A stretch of 64,000 nt of DNA from Rosa chinensis (GCF_002994745.2 NC_037094.1:20127001-20191000); one strand, 5' to 3'; positions 43,244-56,232 are shown, numbered from the stretch's first letter. The notes: generated from the sequence alone by a model not told the origin. Numbers and translations: made by a program.

Positions 43244-43695
43244 TGTCGGATGAGCAGAGAGAGCAGACGCCGTTTTATTTTGGTCAATTGACAACCATAC
43301 TTTGCCAAACAGTTGACCGGCCAAAATATGCCTTTTCTTTAAGAAATATTTCATTTTTGCTCCTATTCGAAATTTCGAATAAAATGATTAAAATCAGTTT
43401 CATTGCGATATTTTAGGATTCGGGGAGGTTTTCCATCGAAAAATAATGCTAAATTGTGAAAGCTAAAATTAGAAAAGAAAAAAAAAAAAAAAAAAATACA
43501 CCCACCCTAAGATACTCATTGAATTAGGACCGTACCCTTTTGGGGGAAGCTTCATTAACTGATCCCAAGAGGACCGCAATACATGAAGATCAGAAGATGT
43601 AAACATTTGTAAGAAAATTCATACAGAGATGAAGTGATCATTTCATATTTCAAAGACATCTGCCAAATACATCATTTGACATCACTGCTAATAAG
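43244..43695. other. Intergenic spacer between FMO copies 1 and 2
   Basis: About 450 bp holding the promoter of copy 1 (minus) and the 3' end of copy 2. A run of about 25 A lies at 43474-43497. No TATA box is convincing. Confidence 0.5.
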
Positions 43696-44794
43696 TTAAA
43701 CTCCATGTGTGGTGAATTTCTTGAAGTCCTTATAAGCTTGTAGTACTAAATGGTTATCATCCCACTCATCCTGATATGTTTTCGGCCGGACTAAATAATT
43801 CTTTGCTATTGTTAGCATCATTTGTTTTCTCCATTCTTCGAAGACTGGACACCTACACTGCGCTGCAAGCCAATCAGCATAATCACCCTGCAAAAACAAC
43901 ACTTCAAATATTTACTCTCAATTTCATGCTAAGTAAAGAGAAATATCAATGAGACTAAAACATTGACAAGGAAGAAAGAAGCCGAACTTACCCGAGAATC
44001 AGAAATGTCATGAGTGTGTCGTTTAGGTTTGCCAGAAGCTTCAAGTGAAGAGTAGAAAGCTTTGACATCCTCCATCATCTTCCCTTTGGATGGGAGCGCA
44101 ATTCGATTCGACAAAACTCCTGCTATCCACTTGCTTTGAAGTTCAAAATTGGGGAAAGGAACGGTCTCTTACAATGGCCATGAGGTTAAGGTATTATTGC
44201 ATTAACCCTTATCAAAACGAATGAAACCAAAATGTGGCATATATACAATTCGAAGAAGAGAAACACACCTTCCATGGTAGCCCAACAAAAGAAAGCGAAG
44301 GTGCAAAGGCAGGTGGGAAGACATGCTTGAACAGCGGCCCAACGGTTGTCATCCCCATCCACAGTTACAATTCCATTGGTCTCAAGAAAAGGGAAATGAT
44401 ACTTGTATCTTGAAAGGAAAAGGAATTATATTATCATTTGCTCTCATTTTAGTTGCAATTGTGAGTGCAGAGGATTACAAAGCAAGTATTACCCTGTGCA
44501 GTGAAGAATGGTGTCGGCGACCACAACACTTCCATCTGCGAAAACAACACTACCATCTTCATGGACACTTTTAATCTGCATCGGTTTAGATAATTATATC
44601 CTAAGTTCATAACATCTGATCACAATCGCCAAAATCCTTACTATGGGCGAGTTATCTTACCATAGAGTGAAGCCGCATGTTATCGTATCCACTATTTATC
44701 TACATCGATTTAGATTATATCATTAGTTCAAAAGTTCTCATCATAGGCACCAAAATCGATCCTTGCTATTGGTGTTATCTTACCATAGCGTTAA

Positions 44795-45280
44795 TGTAAA
44801 ATCATATTCATGCTCACAATCATATGCATACAAGCTCGACAACAGTCACGCAAGAATCAAGACTTACCTTCAGCAATTACTAGCATGGATTCCATCTCTG
44901 CAGCTGCACAACAATGATCACTTGAAGATGACCTTCTGTTACTTACCAACTTGCTTCTCAATGGACAGAAAAATATGCAAAATGTGGTGGTAACAGGGAC
45001 CAAGTTCATCTATTTATATAGGATAGTTAACCCTTAGATTCCTTCCATTAAGGTAATTCTTAAGGGACAAGTCTCCTAATTAAAATCCTAATGTATCACT
45101 GTCTTGTAGCCTTTCTCGTAAACTAAGCAATGGATTACTATCCTTAATGATTGATGCACTGCTTTATTAAGTTACTAGTATTGATTTACAGTTTGTATCC
45201 ATGTTAAACTAGGATTGATATCAAGCTAATCATCATAAACATTATGATAATTTGTGACAAGTCCACATTTGATTCTTACA
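44795..45280 (-). repeat. 3' LTR of copia-3
   Basis: Plus-strand ends TGTAAAATCA and GATTCTTACA. A TATA-like CTATATAAATAG on the minus strand lies near 45010-45021. Confidence 0.95.
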
Positions 45281-45295
45281 ATCTGCCCCTTGGAT
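45281..45295 (-). other. Polypurine tract of copia-3
   Basis: On the minus strand CCAAGGGGCAGAT directly precedes the 3' LTR. Confidence 0.75.
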
Positions 45296-46189
45296 TGACA
45301 CATATTATACTTGATGATTTGTACCAGATAATATCAAAACTAATTTAACTTACCAAAGTGCGCGCCAGATAACAAACTTTAATCAAAAAATCCATTTCAA
45401 CATGGTCAGATCACAGTTACTCACTACTACAAAAATTGAATCAGACGACGCATCATAGTTTTCTGCCGTCTGATTGATTTTTATTTTTTTGGACGTCGTT
45501 TTTATAAAATCTGTCGTCTGATGTGGAATCATGAGTTAGTTCAGAAGACGTTTAAGGACAGAACCGTTGTGTGACCCTAAAAAATTTGAGCGGCAAGTTT
45601 CCCACCAAGTCTGTGGTGCCAAACCCCATAGCAAACCTCAAAATTTCCCCCAACATGTATTAATCATACGACGAGAAACAATAAAACTGTGATCTGATTA
45701 ATATATTTGACAGAATGGAGGGAGCGAGATTTCCCACCACCATTTTTCTCCAACCCCCCAAGGAGGGAAGTCAATTTAATAGGAGACAAACCCTAAATTT
45801 AAATGGCTACATTCAAACCACATTCTTACACAAATCTGTTGTGTGAGTCCTTGTCCAAATTGATAGGACTGGGCTTGAAACCCCACCACTTAGGAAAAAA
45901 CTAACAAAAATAACAAAACATACCCAAAACCAAAACCCTCTCTCGACAGCATCTCACTCTCAACTCGCCTCACTCTCAACAGACCCAAAATCAAAATCCT
46001 CTATCAACTTGCCTCACACTTGGCACTCACTGGCAACCCGGACACTCTCTCTTCTTAAGAAACCCCGACCTCTCTCTCTCTCCTGGGCATACCCTTTCTC
46101 GTCAAACCCCATCTCCTTTTCTACAAACCCCAACAAAAGCTCTCTCTGTCTCTCTTCTCGACAAACCCCAACCAAAACCTAATGGGTTA

Positions 46190-46322
46190 GCGAAGGCCTT
46201 CATCAACGATCACTTTGAGCTCGCCGTTGACCTATACACCTAGGCCATCGTCGTCGACCCCAACAACTCCGGGCTCTACTCCAATTGCGCTCAGACCAAA
46301 ATCAAATCTAACAATCTCAATG
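46190..46322 (+). pseudogene. Captured SGT1 TPR-domain fragment in CACTA-B
   Basis: The plus strand reads AKAFINDHFELAVDLYT, an in-frame stop TAG, then AIVVDPNNSGLYSNCAQTKI and KSNN before a GT donor. This matches the first TPR motif of plant SGT1, the HSP90 and SKP1 co-chaperone needed for many NLR immune receptors and SCF ligases. Only the first exon is present, the usual Gln codon is TAG, and the start of the protein is absent. Position inside CACTA-B shows it was captured by the element, and it cannot code for SGT1. Confidence 0.85.
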
Positions 46323-48117
46323 GTAACAACCCCCCCCCCCTCTGTCTTGCAATTTTCGATGCATGTTCTTCGTCGTCACCTTCTTGTTTCGTTTTTGAAA
46401 CCTGAAATTCAAGGAATTGAATTGTGTTTTTTGTTGTGCGAACTGATTGGTTTGGGGTTTTCTTGGTTCAGAGGCTGTAGAAAACCTAATGGGTAAACCT
46501 CTAGGGTTCTTCAGATCTTTCGGCAATGGTGTTCTTCTCTCTAATTGCTAACTTTCTTCTCATTGCAGAATTTCAAAGTTTTGGGGAGTTCTTATGGTGG
46601 TGTCTTTGAGGATGAGTGAGCTTCTTGTTCATAGCAGCAGATGGGGGGTTGGTCTTAATGAAGATATATATGCTAGTTTGTAAGTTTGTGTTTAACTCGC
46701 TTTCACACCACTTTTTATGTGATTGTAGCCCTTTTGGATGATTGTAGCTTAATCTTTGTAGCAACATTTAGTATTGGAAATTATGTAGAATAGTTATTCT
46801 ATTCCTATCTCAGTTTAATGCATAGTAACTTTAGCTGTTTGATCTTGTAGCATCATTTAGTACTGCCAATTTGTTTGTTCTTTTGCATTAGATGGTACGA
46901 ATGCTTGCTTTGTGGAAGTTTGGTAGAGAATTATTCTGTTGTATTATTGGGCATCTTAGTTGAGTTTTTTGGTTTTGATGCTTGATTTGGTATTTCCATG
47001 TAGTTTAAACGTAGTCAAACCCCAAAATTTTGATTTAGGCATTATAGGATGCCCTTTTAAGAAGTAATTTGCCATGTAGTGAAAAAGCTAGATGGGAATC
47101 AAATCAAATGTTTCTCATTTATACAAATGTACACAAACACACTTGTGCACATATAATTTAATATGGTTACTATTGTTTTGCAAAGCGATGTGTACTTGAT
47201 ATATTTAGGAAACATATTCTAGTTCCATGGGTCACTTAATGATGATGACCTGAAAAGTTTCAGTTGATTTTAAGAATGTCGTCATTCAGTGCAAACATCA
47301 CATGTAATTTACCGTAGGACCAATTTTCTATCCGTAAAGTTTGGCTGCCTGCTCTGTGTTTGTAGTGTCTATAAATTGTGTTTTCTAAAATGATTTCTCT
47401 GGAGCTGCCTAGGTTGTAAGTGGAAGATAAACCAGGGAAAGAAAAATGAGGTAGCTTATCGCCTCATCCTGTATAGATTACCTGCAGTTTACCACTTTAC
47501 TAGGCATGTGCATATTAATGTAATCATGAGTTCTTATCAGGCATATTATATGGACAAAAAGTTTCATATCTTGGATAAGAATATTAGTTAACCAACGGTA
47601 CGCAGCCTGGGATGCTTTGACCATTCAAAGAAGCATTGAAATTAGATTGTCACTAATTTTGCACATAGACCATACTGGTAATGCTTTCTTATTTGGTCTA
47701 ATGCTTTTTTCATATGTTTGTTTATGTTTCATGTTAGTGCCCTTCATTCCTCTTCCAATTTGTACTATGTATTAGTTTCTTCGGGATTATATCATGTTAG
47801 GACTATTGGCAGCGGCATATCAATATGGGTCTCACCATTATGGTCACAGTAATATTAATGTTACTAGCTAATAGAAATCTTGAATATTTTTTTTTTTGGT
47901 TTCAGCCCAATTCCAGTTCCGATTCACCATGATGAGGTAATCTTTCGCTCTCTTCTTTTATCAAATTTCAATTTCATTTTGGCTTCTCACTTGTTCTGAA
48001 TCGAAAACCACTTGTTATTGTTGATGTTGAGAAATCCAAAAGATCAATCTTTTTTGTTCATCTTTTAGTGCATTTCATTTATTTTGCTTATAATAACTTC
48101 TCTTTGGTTTATTGAAA

Positions 48118-48372
48118 GTTGCAGCAGCTAACGTGTTCTTGTGGAGGAACAAGAAAAATTTTGGTGGGTTTCTTGGAGGAGCTACTGCCATTTGGGTCCT
48201 TTTTGAGTTGCGTCAAGACCACTTGCATACACTTATCTGCCACATTCTGGTTGTTACCTTCACAATCTTGTTCCTATGGTCCAATGCCCATGCTATTATC
48301 CACAAGTACGATTCTGATACTGGTAGAATCAAGAACAATCTTGCTCTTGCTCTTTGTATTGGATTTTGCTAA
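48118..48372 (+). pseudogene. Captured reticulon-like (RTNLB) domain fragment in CACTA-B
   Basis: The plus strand reads [40 protein letters not shown] and [17 protein letters not shown], the first hydrophobic hairpin of the reticulon homology domain. Plant reticulon-like B proteins sit in the ER membrane and bend it into tubules. The open frame starts at 48112 and stops at 48370, shortly after this domain part; the second hairpin is missing. It is in the same orientation as the SGT1 piece, about 1.8 kb away. Confidence 0.85.
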
Positions 48373-49049
48373 TATAAGTTTTGCTTACAGCTTTCTTCAG
48401 TGTTTAATCACAGAAGACCAAGATTTCCAAAATATGTTGCTACTGACACTAGTTCGAGATGCCAAATTGGTGGTCCATTTGCATCTCTATGTGATAAAAA
48501 CACGACGTCATCCCTAAATCCTCCCTTGATCGAGGTTGTAAACTTGGTATAATCTCTATGTAATTCTGCTTTTAACTGAATGAGGTATTGAATTATAGAC
48601 ACATTATATAATGGTTCTTGTATTTCAGGATTAATAAAGGTGTGACAGTTTTTATGAAATTTAGATTCTGTCTTTAATCAAGAACCTATGCAAATCGAAC
48701 TAGTTTAGGAATTGATAAATTTTGTTTTTACTCCAATGCAAGAAACTTTGCACATTATCTGCATTTATACACACAAAGCTGTTACATTCATAATTAATTA
48801 ATCTAATTGCAAGTTTCTATAGATGTGATTGACCATTCACTTTATTTCATGGTTCAACGCATATATATAGGTGCAGTAATTTGGTCTAGCATCTTGAGAG
48901 GCTTGTGATACTTTTGCTATCTGAGTACTAGACTAGGTAATTCTGTGATATCTCAAAATGGGAGATTCCCTTAAATGCTTTAGTAAATCAAAGGCTCTAA
49001 AATGCTGAACTAAATTATTTATCTTTGTCTTGTATATAGTAGGTGTTGG

Positions 49050-49825
49050 TAGTCTCGGGTGAGCAGCAAAGCTTGCAAAACTAGACTATTGATCCAGATG
49101 CAGCTAGAACTACAGAAAGACATCAAAAAGCTCCTAAAAGGCCTATTCGTATTAGTGCTTGGAAGCTTGCAAAGCTAGACTCCAATGATGCCATGAGAGC
49201 GGCAAAGCTTGCCAAGCTAGACTCCTTAAGTAAATTTCTGGATGTGAATTGCTAGGAGAGTAGTATTAGATGTACTCCTTTTGTGGATGAAAGATTACTT
49301 TGCACAATCTACTTGTTGCATGATTTGGATTATAACAATTTCTTCTATATATTGATCAGCTACTCTTAATTTGATCATTTTTTATTTCAGTTCCAGCATA
49401 TACAATGCATTGAATCATTCTATTAGGACAACAATAACCACAAAAAAAACTGTCATATGTGTACAATAGTCACAATGACCCAAAAATAAAAACTGTCGTC
49501 TGAATGTAAAATAGAAAATGGATACTTTGAAAAACTGTCATCTGAATGAAAGTCACACAACGGGTATAAAATAAAGCGACTTCTGAATTGCAATCACACA
49601 ACAGTTTCTAAAGTCGCCCGTCGTCTAAAGAATAGTCACGCAACAACTAATGCTGTCGACAGGCTGCTGGCATGCCGCCGACATGTTGTCGCCATGCTGC
49701 CGAGCCCTTCACACGACGGTTCCCTACAATTGACCTTCATCAGACGGCGCCTCGATATATAACGGTTTGCCTTCATATCAGACGACGGTTTTTAGCCGTC
49801 GTCTGATTCAATTTTTGTAGTAGTG
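49050..49825. repeat. Right subterminal and terminal region of CACTA-B
   Basis: Several AAGCTTGCAAAGCTAGACT-type repeats (about 49070, 49150, 49205) followed by blocks shared with CACTA-A and CACTA-C. Such subterminal repeats are candidate binding sites for a TNPA-like protein. Confidence 0.75.
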
Positions 49826-49828
49826 ACT

Positions 49829-50311
49829 TATGTAGAGCAAGAAACAGTATACATTTTAACAAAATGCAGAGTTTCAAAACCACTAACACATGCTTCTGCA
49901 ATCCACATATGTCCAACCAGAAGTGATACAATATATGTTAATGTGTATCAACAAGTAAACATATATTAGGTCCTACTTTATGTTTCTAAAACTAGACACT
50001 CAAGCAAATTTACTGAACACTGATGGCTTAAAATTATTGCTTGAACCTTAACATCATGCTATACATGATTTAAGTCATCTGATAGCAAGTATAACTTTAA
50101 ACACAAAATTGACAATTTTTCAGAACATTCAACAAAAGCTGCAGCAATAACCAAAATCTGAAAAAATACCTCAAATTTTATTGATAATAATAAACTGTCT
50201 TTACAACCAAGTTGTGATAAATAAACTGGAAATCCACAACTCAAAGAAATACAAGAACTTAGAAACCTTAGAAATTTAAATTGCTCCAACTGGAATAACT
50301 CTCTACTGAAC
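49829..50311 (-). other. copia-3 3' untranslated region
   Basis: Between the end of pol and the CACTA-B insertion. No gene is seen; the frame 50059-50319 is considered accidental. Confidence 0.5.
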
Positions 50312-51978
50312 CTAAGCATCTAGATTAGCTAAAACTCCAATGCTTGCTGTATGCTTCTGGAATGCAGCCACTGACAAAGCCTTGGTGAAAGGATCTGCTA
50401 GCTGTGAATTTGTGTCAATACTCAAAACAGCTATCTCACCATGCTTTACCCTTTCTCTAACACTGTAATATTTTAAATCAATGTGTTTAGAATTATTTGA
50501 TCTTTTACTGTTCTTGCTAAAAAAAAACTGCTGCTTCATTATCACAATAAATCACAAGTGTGCCTGCCACAATGTGACTTAACACTTTGGTCTGCATCAA
50601 AAAACTCATGATCCAAAGTCCTTCACACACAGTCTCATACACTACAATAAATTCAGCTTGCAAGGTGGAAGTTGAAACAGGTGTTTGTTTCATGGTCTTC
50701 CAAGCAATAGCACCTCCTGCAAGCATGAACACATATCCACAAGTCGACTTCTTAGAGTCTGGATAATTTCCTGCAAAATCAGAGTCTGAAAATCCAATGA
50801 GTTTCAGATCCTCCACTTGCCTATACACCAGCATGTGACTCTTAGTTCTCTGCAGGTACCTCAACACTTTCTTCCCAGCTACCCAATGCTCATGGCCTGG
50901 ATTGGATTGAAATCTTGATAAAATTCCTACTGCAAAAGACAAGTCTGGCCTAATGCAGACTTGTGCATACATAAGACTTCCTACAAGTCTAGCATAAGGC
51001 TTTGACTCCATATTCTCTTTTTCAATATCACTTTTGGGACTTTGCTTCTTGGTCAATTTATCTCTTTTGGACATGGGAACTACTCCAGCTGCACACTTCT
51101 CCATGCCAAATCTCTTTAAAATTTTGGTAACATAATTCTGTTGAGACAAACCAAGTAGTCTATGTGCCTTATCTCTTTTAATCTCAATACCTAGTACAAA
51201 AGATGCTTCTCCTAAGTCTTTCATGTCAAAATTCCTTGACAGAAAGCTCTTGGTATCTTTAAGCAATTTTAGGTTACTGCTAGCCAAGAGTATATCATCC
51301 ACATAGAGAACTAGGAAAATAAAATTGTTCCCAACTGTCTTCAAATAAACACACTCATCAACAACGTTTTCTGTAAATCAAAGAGTAGAAATCACCGAAT
51401 CAAATTTCTTATACCACTGTCTAGAAGCTTGTTTTAGGCCATAAATTGATTTCCTTAACTTGCACACTAAGTTTTCACTTCTAACTTGTACAAAACCTTC
51501 TGGCTGCCTCATATAAATCACGTCATCTAGTTCACCATTCAAAAAGGTTGTTTCAACATCCATCTGGTGCAGCTCCATATCAAAATGAGCAACTAAAGCC
51601 ATGATTATCCTAAACGAGTCTTTTGTAGAAACTGGAGAAAAAGTCTCAGTAAAGTCAATGCCCTCCTTCTGTGTGAAACCTTTGGCAACTAATCTTGCTT
51701 TATGTCTCTCTATATTGCCATTTGCATCTCTTTTGGTTTTGAAAACCCATTTACAAACCTATAGTTTTCTGTTTGGGGTCAGGTACAACTAATTCCCAAC
51801 CTACATTTTGACTAACGGAATCAATTTCTGCTTCCATTGCTAGCGGCCATTGATGAGATTCACTACTTTCACTGGCCTGATTAAATGTAGTTGGATCATT
51901 GTCCTCTGCACAGTCCATTTCAATTTCTGCTTCTCGCAGATAAACAATGTAGTCACTCTCTTCCCCCCCCCCCCCCAA
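50312..51978 (-). pseudogene. copia-3 reverse transcriptase and RNase H region
   Basis: 51378-51978 reads ETTFLNGELDDVIYMRQPEG and KLRKSIYGLKQASRQWYKKF, the reverse transcriptase palm. After a break, 50517-51344 begins NNFIFLVLYVDDILLASSN with the catalytic YVDD, and continues into RNase H (SDSDFAGNYPDSKKSTCGYV, STLQAEFIVVYE). After a further shift, 50312-50545 holds the C-terminus (NSQLADPFTKALS). Three frame changes, including one in a run of C at 51964-51976, make it inactive. Confidence 0.88.
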
Positions 51979-52329
51979 GTTGGTTTTCTTGCTCTCTGTG
52001 ATCTTCTAGGCTAAGGATTTTCAGGATTAGGTTAAGCTACTGGAGGATTTTGAGGTTCTTCATCAGGGATTGGTTCAGGTAAAATTTCTGGTTCAACTTG
52101 ATGATCATCAAGATGCATTTCCTGATCAAGTGCTTGATCTTATGCATCTTGATTTTCTGTAACACTTTCTGTTGCTAATGGTTCTTGTTCTAAAGGCAAT
52201 GCTACATTTATATTCTCATCTGACACAATTTCCTCAAAATCTGAGGTTAAATCCTCAAAATTTGTATTGTGAACTTTTTCACTTAGGAATTTTACTTGAT
52301 GAGTTTCAAAAATCCTAGGTGAATGGTGA

Positions 52330-53745
52330 GCAGAATATAACTTTTAGCCTTAAGATTTATCTGGATAACCTATAAAATAGCAACTAACAGTTTTAGGGTC
52401 AAGTTTATTCAAGTTTGGATTATAAATCCTAGCTCCTGCATGACATCCCCAAACATGGCAGTGATGAAGACTAGGTTTCCTTCCACACCAAAGTTCAAAG
52501 GCAGTCTTTTCTATAGCTTTGCTAGGTGTCCTGTTGCAAATATAATTTGCAGTTTTTAAAACCTCACCCCACAAAAATTTAGGCAAACCAGTGTACACAT
52601 CATGCATCTAACCATGTTCAAAAGTGTCCTATTCTTTCTCTCTGCAACACCATTCTGTTGTGGATTATAAGGTGTTGTATATTGAGCTTTAATTCCATTG
52701 TCTTGAAAAAAAAAGAGGAAAATGGACCCTTTTGTTAGCCAGATTCAATGTACTTGCCATATAACTCACCACCTCTATCTCATCTCACTGTCTTGATTTT
52801 CTTTTCTAGTTGATTTTCTATCTCAGACTTAAAGATTTGAAAGGCTTTCAATGCTTGTGTCTTTTCTGAAAGTAGATAAACATAACTGTATCTAGAAAAA
52901 TCATCAATGAATGTGATAAAATACACATTCCCACAGATAGTTTGATGCCTAAATGGACCACATATATCAGTGTGTATGAGTTCTAGTAAATTCTGGCTTC
53001 TATATATAGTCTTCTTTCTTGTATTGGTTATTTTTCCCTTAAAGCATTCCACACAATCTGTTAGATTAGAAAAATCAAGTTCATTTATGATTTTGTTTTT
53101 CACCAAAATTTTCAGTCTCTCTTTTGAAACATGGCCGAGTCTTCTATGCCACAAAAATGCAGGCTTTTCATTTAGTTTGGTTCTTTTAACACCTGTTAAA
53201 GTGCTAGTACTGTTTGTGTTATTTTCAACAAGTAAAATTTCTTGTTGAGCCATTGAACAATTTAACTGTAAATAATCATTCAAAATAACACCAGAACCAA
53301 TTTCAGCAGAATTTTTAGAAATAAGAATTTCATTACTGTCAATAACAAGTCTACAACCAGATTTGACTAAAAGATAAATTGAAACCAAATTCCTTCTCAT
53401 GGAAGGTACATAAAAAATATTGTCCAAAACTAACAATTTTCTTAATCCTAAATCGAGCTTTAAGGTGCCAATAGCCTTGACTGCCACTCTCATGTCATTG
53501 TCCACACACAGATTCACTTCATCACTTTTTGGGATTCTCCTCCTTATGAATCCCTGCAAAGAATTAGTAATATGAATAGGTGAGCCTGAATCTATCCACC
53601 AAGACTGTGGTTCAACATTTATAAGATTAATTTCTAGAGAAAAAATTGAATTAGAAAAAATCTTACCCTTCTTGGCTAACCAGTTCTTATAGCCAGTGCA
53701 TTCCTTTTTCATGTGTCCTACTCTTTTGCAAAAGTAGCACTTGAA
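52330..53745 (-). pseudogene. copia-3 zinc knuckle, protease and integrase region
   Basis: Just behind gag a shifted frame reads KCYFCKRVGHMKKEC (CX2CX4HX4C). The next 310-codon frame (52780-53712) shows the protease WWIDSGSPIHI, a GAG-pre-integrase LWHRRLGHVSKERL, and the integrase start CVECFKGKITNTRKK, then HTDICGPFRHQTICG and TFIDDFSRYSYVYL. It stops at 52780. The remaining integrase (52350-52607, KTANYICNRTPSKA) lies in another frame after more stops. Confidence 0.88.
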
Positions 53746-53746
53746 C

Positions 53747-54493
53747 CTAATTAAATGGCCTATTTTCCTTGGCCACTGCAGCTGTTGAACTCTTAGTTAT
53801 GGCTTTGGTAGGCTTGAGCTTATTATGGGGCTTTTTCTTTTTAGGCTTCTCAATGAGGTTTATGGCCGTAGTAGGTTCCTTTTCTTCCTTGATCCTAGCT
53901 TCCTCATCCACACAGATGGATATAAGTTCATCTAAAGTCCAGTTTCCCTTTTGAGAATTGTATTTGGTTCTAAGATAACTAAAACTATTAGGTATGGAAT
54001 GCAGTGCATAAAGCACTACCTGCTCATCCCTAACCACCATCATGAGCTCCCTGAGTCTGCCATTTATATTGATCATCTTCATAATATGCTCTCTAACTCC
54101 CCCTGAACCCGTGTACTTCAAATCATGAAACTCCTTAGTTAGCCTAGCTGTTTCTGCTTTTTCACTTTCTTTAAACTTAACAGCTATGAGTTCCAGAAAA
54201 TTTGATACTAGTTCAGGCTCTTCTATGCTTCCCCTGACAGTCTTGGACATAGAGGTACGGATAACATTTTTAGCCATCCTATTGGATCTATGCCACTTCT
54301 TATAAAGATCAGTTTCTTTCTTGGTGCTCTTTTCATTCAACTCTGCAAGGTTATCCTCAGTAAAGCAATAGTCTATATTTTCATGCATTCCCATATAATT
54401 CTCTACAGAGTCTAGCCAAGGTCTATAATTGGTTCCAGTTAACATCAAGACACTTTTCAAGTTCATGTAAGAGTTACCTAAGGAGCAAAACAA
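53747..54493 (-). pseudogene. copia-3 gag (UBN2-type), frame kept but fused-out
   Basis: An open frame of 248 codons. The likely gag start is the internal MNLKSVLMLTGTNY, with the substrate-like LTGTNYRPWLDSVENYM opening usual for copia gag. It continues with FHDLKYTGSGGVREHIMKM and YNSQKGNWTLDELISICV. It ends at a stop right before the zinc knuckle, which lies in another frame, so gag-pol continuity is lost. Confidence 0.85.
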
Positions 54494-55731
54494 AATTCAT
54501 GTGAGTTCTCAATTTGTAAAGAAAATAACTTTAAGTTTTCTGTGTCTTTTATGAACTTAAGCAACCAAAACAAGAACAGTGCAATACAAGATCATACAGA
54601 AAACTTAATCAATCCTTACTTGCATTCATGTCAATCCATACATAAAACAATATTAAGCATCACTTTTGAGCAGAAGCCTAATATCCTGTAGTTCTTTATC
54701 AATATGCCATGCTTAATCAAAATATGTTATCCAAGGAGATTCATATATCCACATCTTTAGACAGAAGAAAATTTTCCAAGTATCCAAATATATTTTCATT
54801 AAGCATGCATACTACTGTCTTGCATTCTAAGACCATACTTGACCACTTCTTTGGAAGATAAACAAAAGTATAGTCTTAAAATACAAGACACAAGTTCAGT
54901 TTTGTTATTCTATATGCTTTCTGCCAACATCAATGACGGATGCTTTATGCACCATGTTCACTTATGCCAACAGAAAACCACAAAACTTATGAGCCTTTAA
55001 CTTTATATTCTACCCAGACCATATTGTCTTTATAATAAAATTAAGCTCTTGCATCTGTCAATTTCCACAATGTGTAAAGTTTTTGGGAGATTCTAATTCT
55101 TCAGACATTGTCACACGATCACAGATGCAATACCATATAAGTAATCAATTCATCATGCATATTCAAGCACAACCAAAATTGTTTCGATTCCAAGAAAATA
55201 CAGAACAATCAAGAAATTGTAAATTTCATCCGGTCACCATCTACTCTAGCCTAACGCACGCCTGGAATGCAACTAGGGTTCTTGAGCACAATCTAAAACT
55301 TAATAATCATGCTATGAATCGAAATCAATTTTCACAGAAAAACCTGATTTTACTTTTTCCCCAATTTGCTGCAAAAAATCTCAGCGAAATCTTGAATTTG
55401 ATAACCAAATGCAGCAATCGACTCTATCGGCTTCTTGATTCACAACAGTTGGGGTTTTGAATCCCTTCTCGAGATGAAAACATCTCGCACGTTTCTGAAT
55501 CTAGTCCCAGACCTTCGTGTTGATCAAAACTATTACAACGGTCACCCATTCTTCATGTTTTGGTCAGGTTTAGGCTTGGATAGTCCGCGTGCTGTGACTG
55601 AGCCTAGAGTTGTTAACAGGGCCTGTTAACCGTAAAGCAAGAACTTTTTTTTTTTTTTTTTTTGGTTGTTTTGCAAAACCCTTAAATCGATTTTCATGTC
55701 AAGCAAAACTAAAACATATTTGTGAACCTAT
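54494..55731 (-). other. copia-3 leader between primer site and gag
   Basis: About 1.2 kb, long for a copia leader. No credible gene. The frame 55083-55460 on plus has no recognisable domain. A T run (55648-55664) is present. Confidence 0.5.
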
Positions 55732-55743
55732 GCTCTGATACCA
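55732..55743 (-). other. Primer binding site of copia-3
   Basis: On the minus strand TGGTATCAGAGC follows the LTR end after two bases. This is the classic plant initiator tRNA-Met primer site. Confidence 0.95.
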
Positions 55744-55745
55744 AT

Positions 55746-56232
55746 TGTAAAACCATATTCATGCTCACAATCATATGCATACAAGTTCGACAACAATCAC
55801 ACAAGAATCAAGACTTACCTTCAGCAATTACTGGCATGGATTCCATCTCTGCAGTTGCACAACGATGATCACTTGAAGATGGTCTTCTGTTACTTACCAA
55901 CTTGCTTCTCAGTGGACAGAACAATATGCAAAATGTGGTGGTAACAGGGACCAAGTTCATCTATTTATATAGGATAGTTAACCCTTAGATTCCTTCCATT
56001 AAGGTAATTCTTAAGGGACAAGTCTCCTAATTAGAATCCTAATGTATCACAGTCTTGTAGCCTTTCTTGTAAACTAAGCAATGGATTACTATCCTTAATG
56101 AATTGATACACTGCTTCATTAAGTTACTAGTATTGATTTACAGTTTGTATCCATGTTAAACTATGATTGATATCAAGCTAATCATCATATACATTATGAT
56201 AATTTGTGACAAGTCCACATTTGATTCTTACA
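55746..56232 (-). repeat. 5' LTR of copia-3
   Basis: Plus-strand ends TGTAAAACCA and GATTCTTACA. The TATA-like TATATAAATAG on minus lies near 55962-55972 and would start the element transcript. Confidence 0.95.

Larger units (their letters stand above)
45422..49825. mobile_element. CACTA element CACTA-B carrying host gene pieces
   Basis: Left end CACTACTACAAAAATTGAAT at 45422, right end TTTTTGTAGTAGTG at 49825, with TSD ACT on both sides (45419-45421, 49826-49828). The terminal hairpin CAGACGACGG...CCGTCGTCTG lies at about 49779-49807. The 4404-bp element has no transposase gene. Its ends match CACTA-A, so both belong to one family mobilised by an unseen autonomous partner. It is inserted between the pol gene and 3' LTR of copia-3. 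Confidence 0.93.
44795..56232 (-). mobile_element. Ty1/copia retrotransposon copia-3, inserted in FMO copy 2 exon 3
   Basis: LTRs 44795-45280 and 55746-56232 (about 486 bp) are flanked by a perfect GTTAA duplication (44790-44794, 56233-56237). The exon-3 reading of FMO copy 2 resumes on both sides. The primer site and gag lie at the right, so transcription is leftward. The two LTRs differ at roughly 17 positions by eye, meaning the insertion is not very recent. Gag and pol are broken by stops and shifts. Without the nested CACTA the element is about 7.0 kb. Confidence 0.95.

Noticed and set aside
46190..46322. Functional SGT1 gene
   Set aside because: In-frame stop, only the first TPR, and no CS or SGS domain anywhere in the element.
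48112..48372. Functional small reticulon gene
   Set aside because: Only the first half of the reticulon domain is present, inside a transposon and without the second hairpin.
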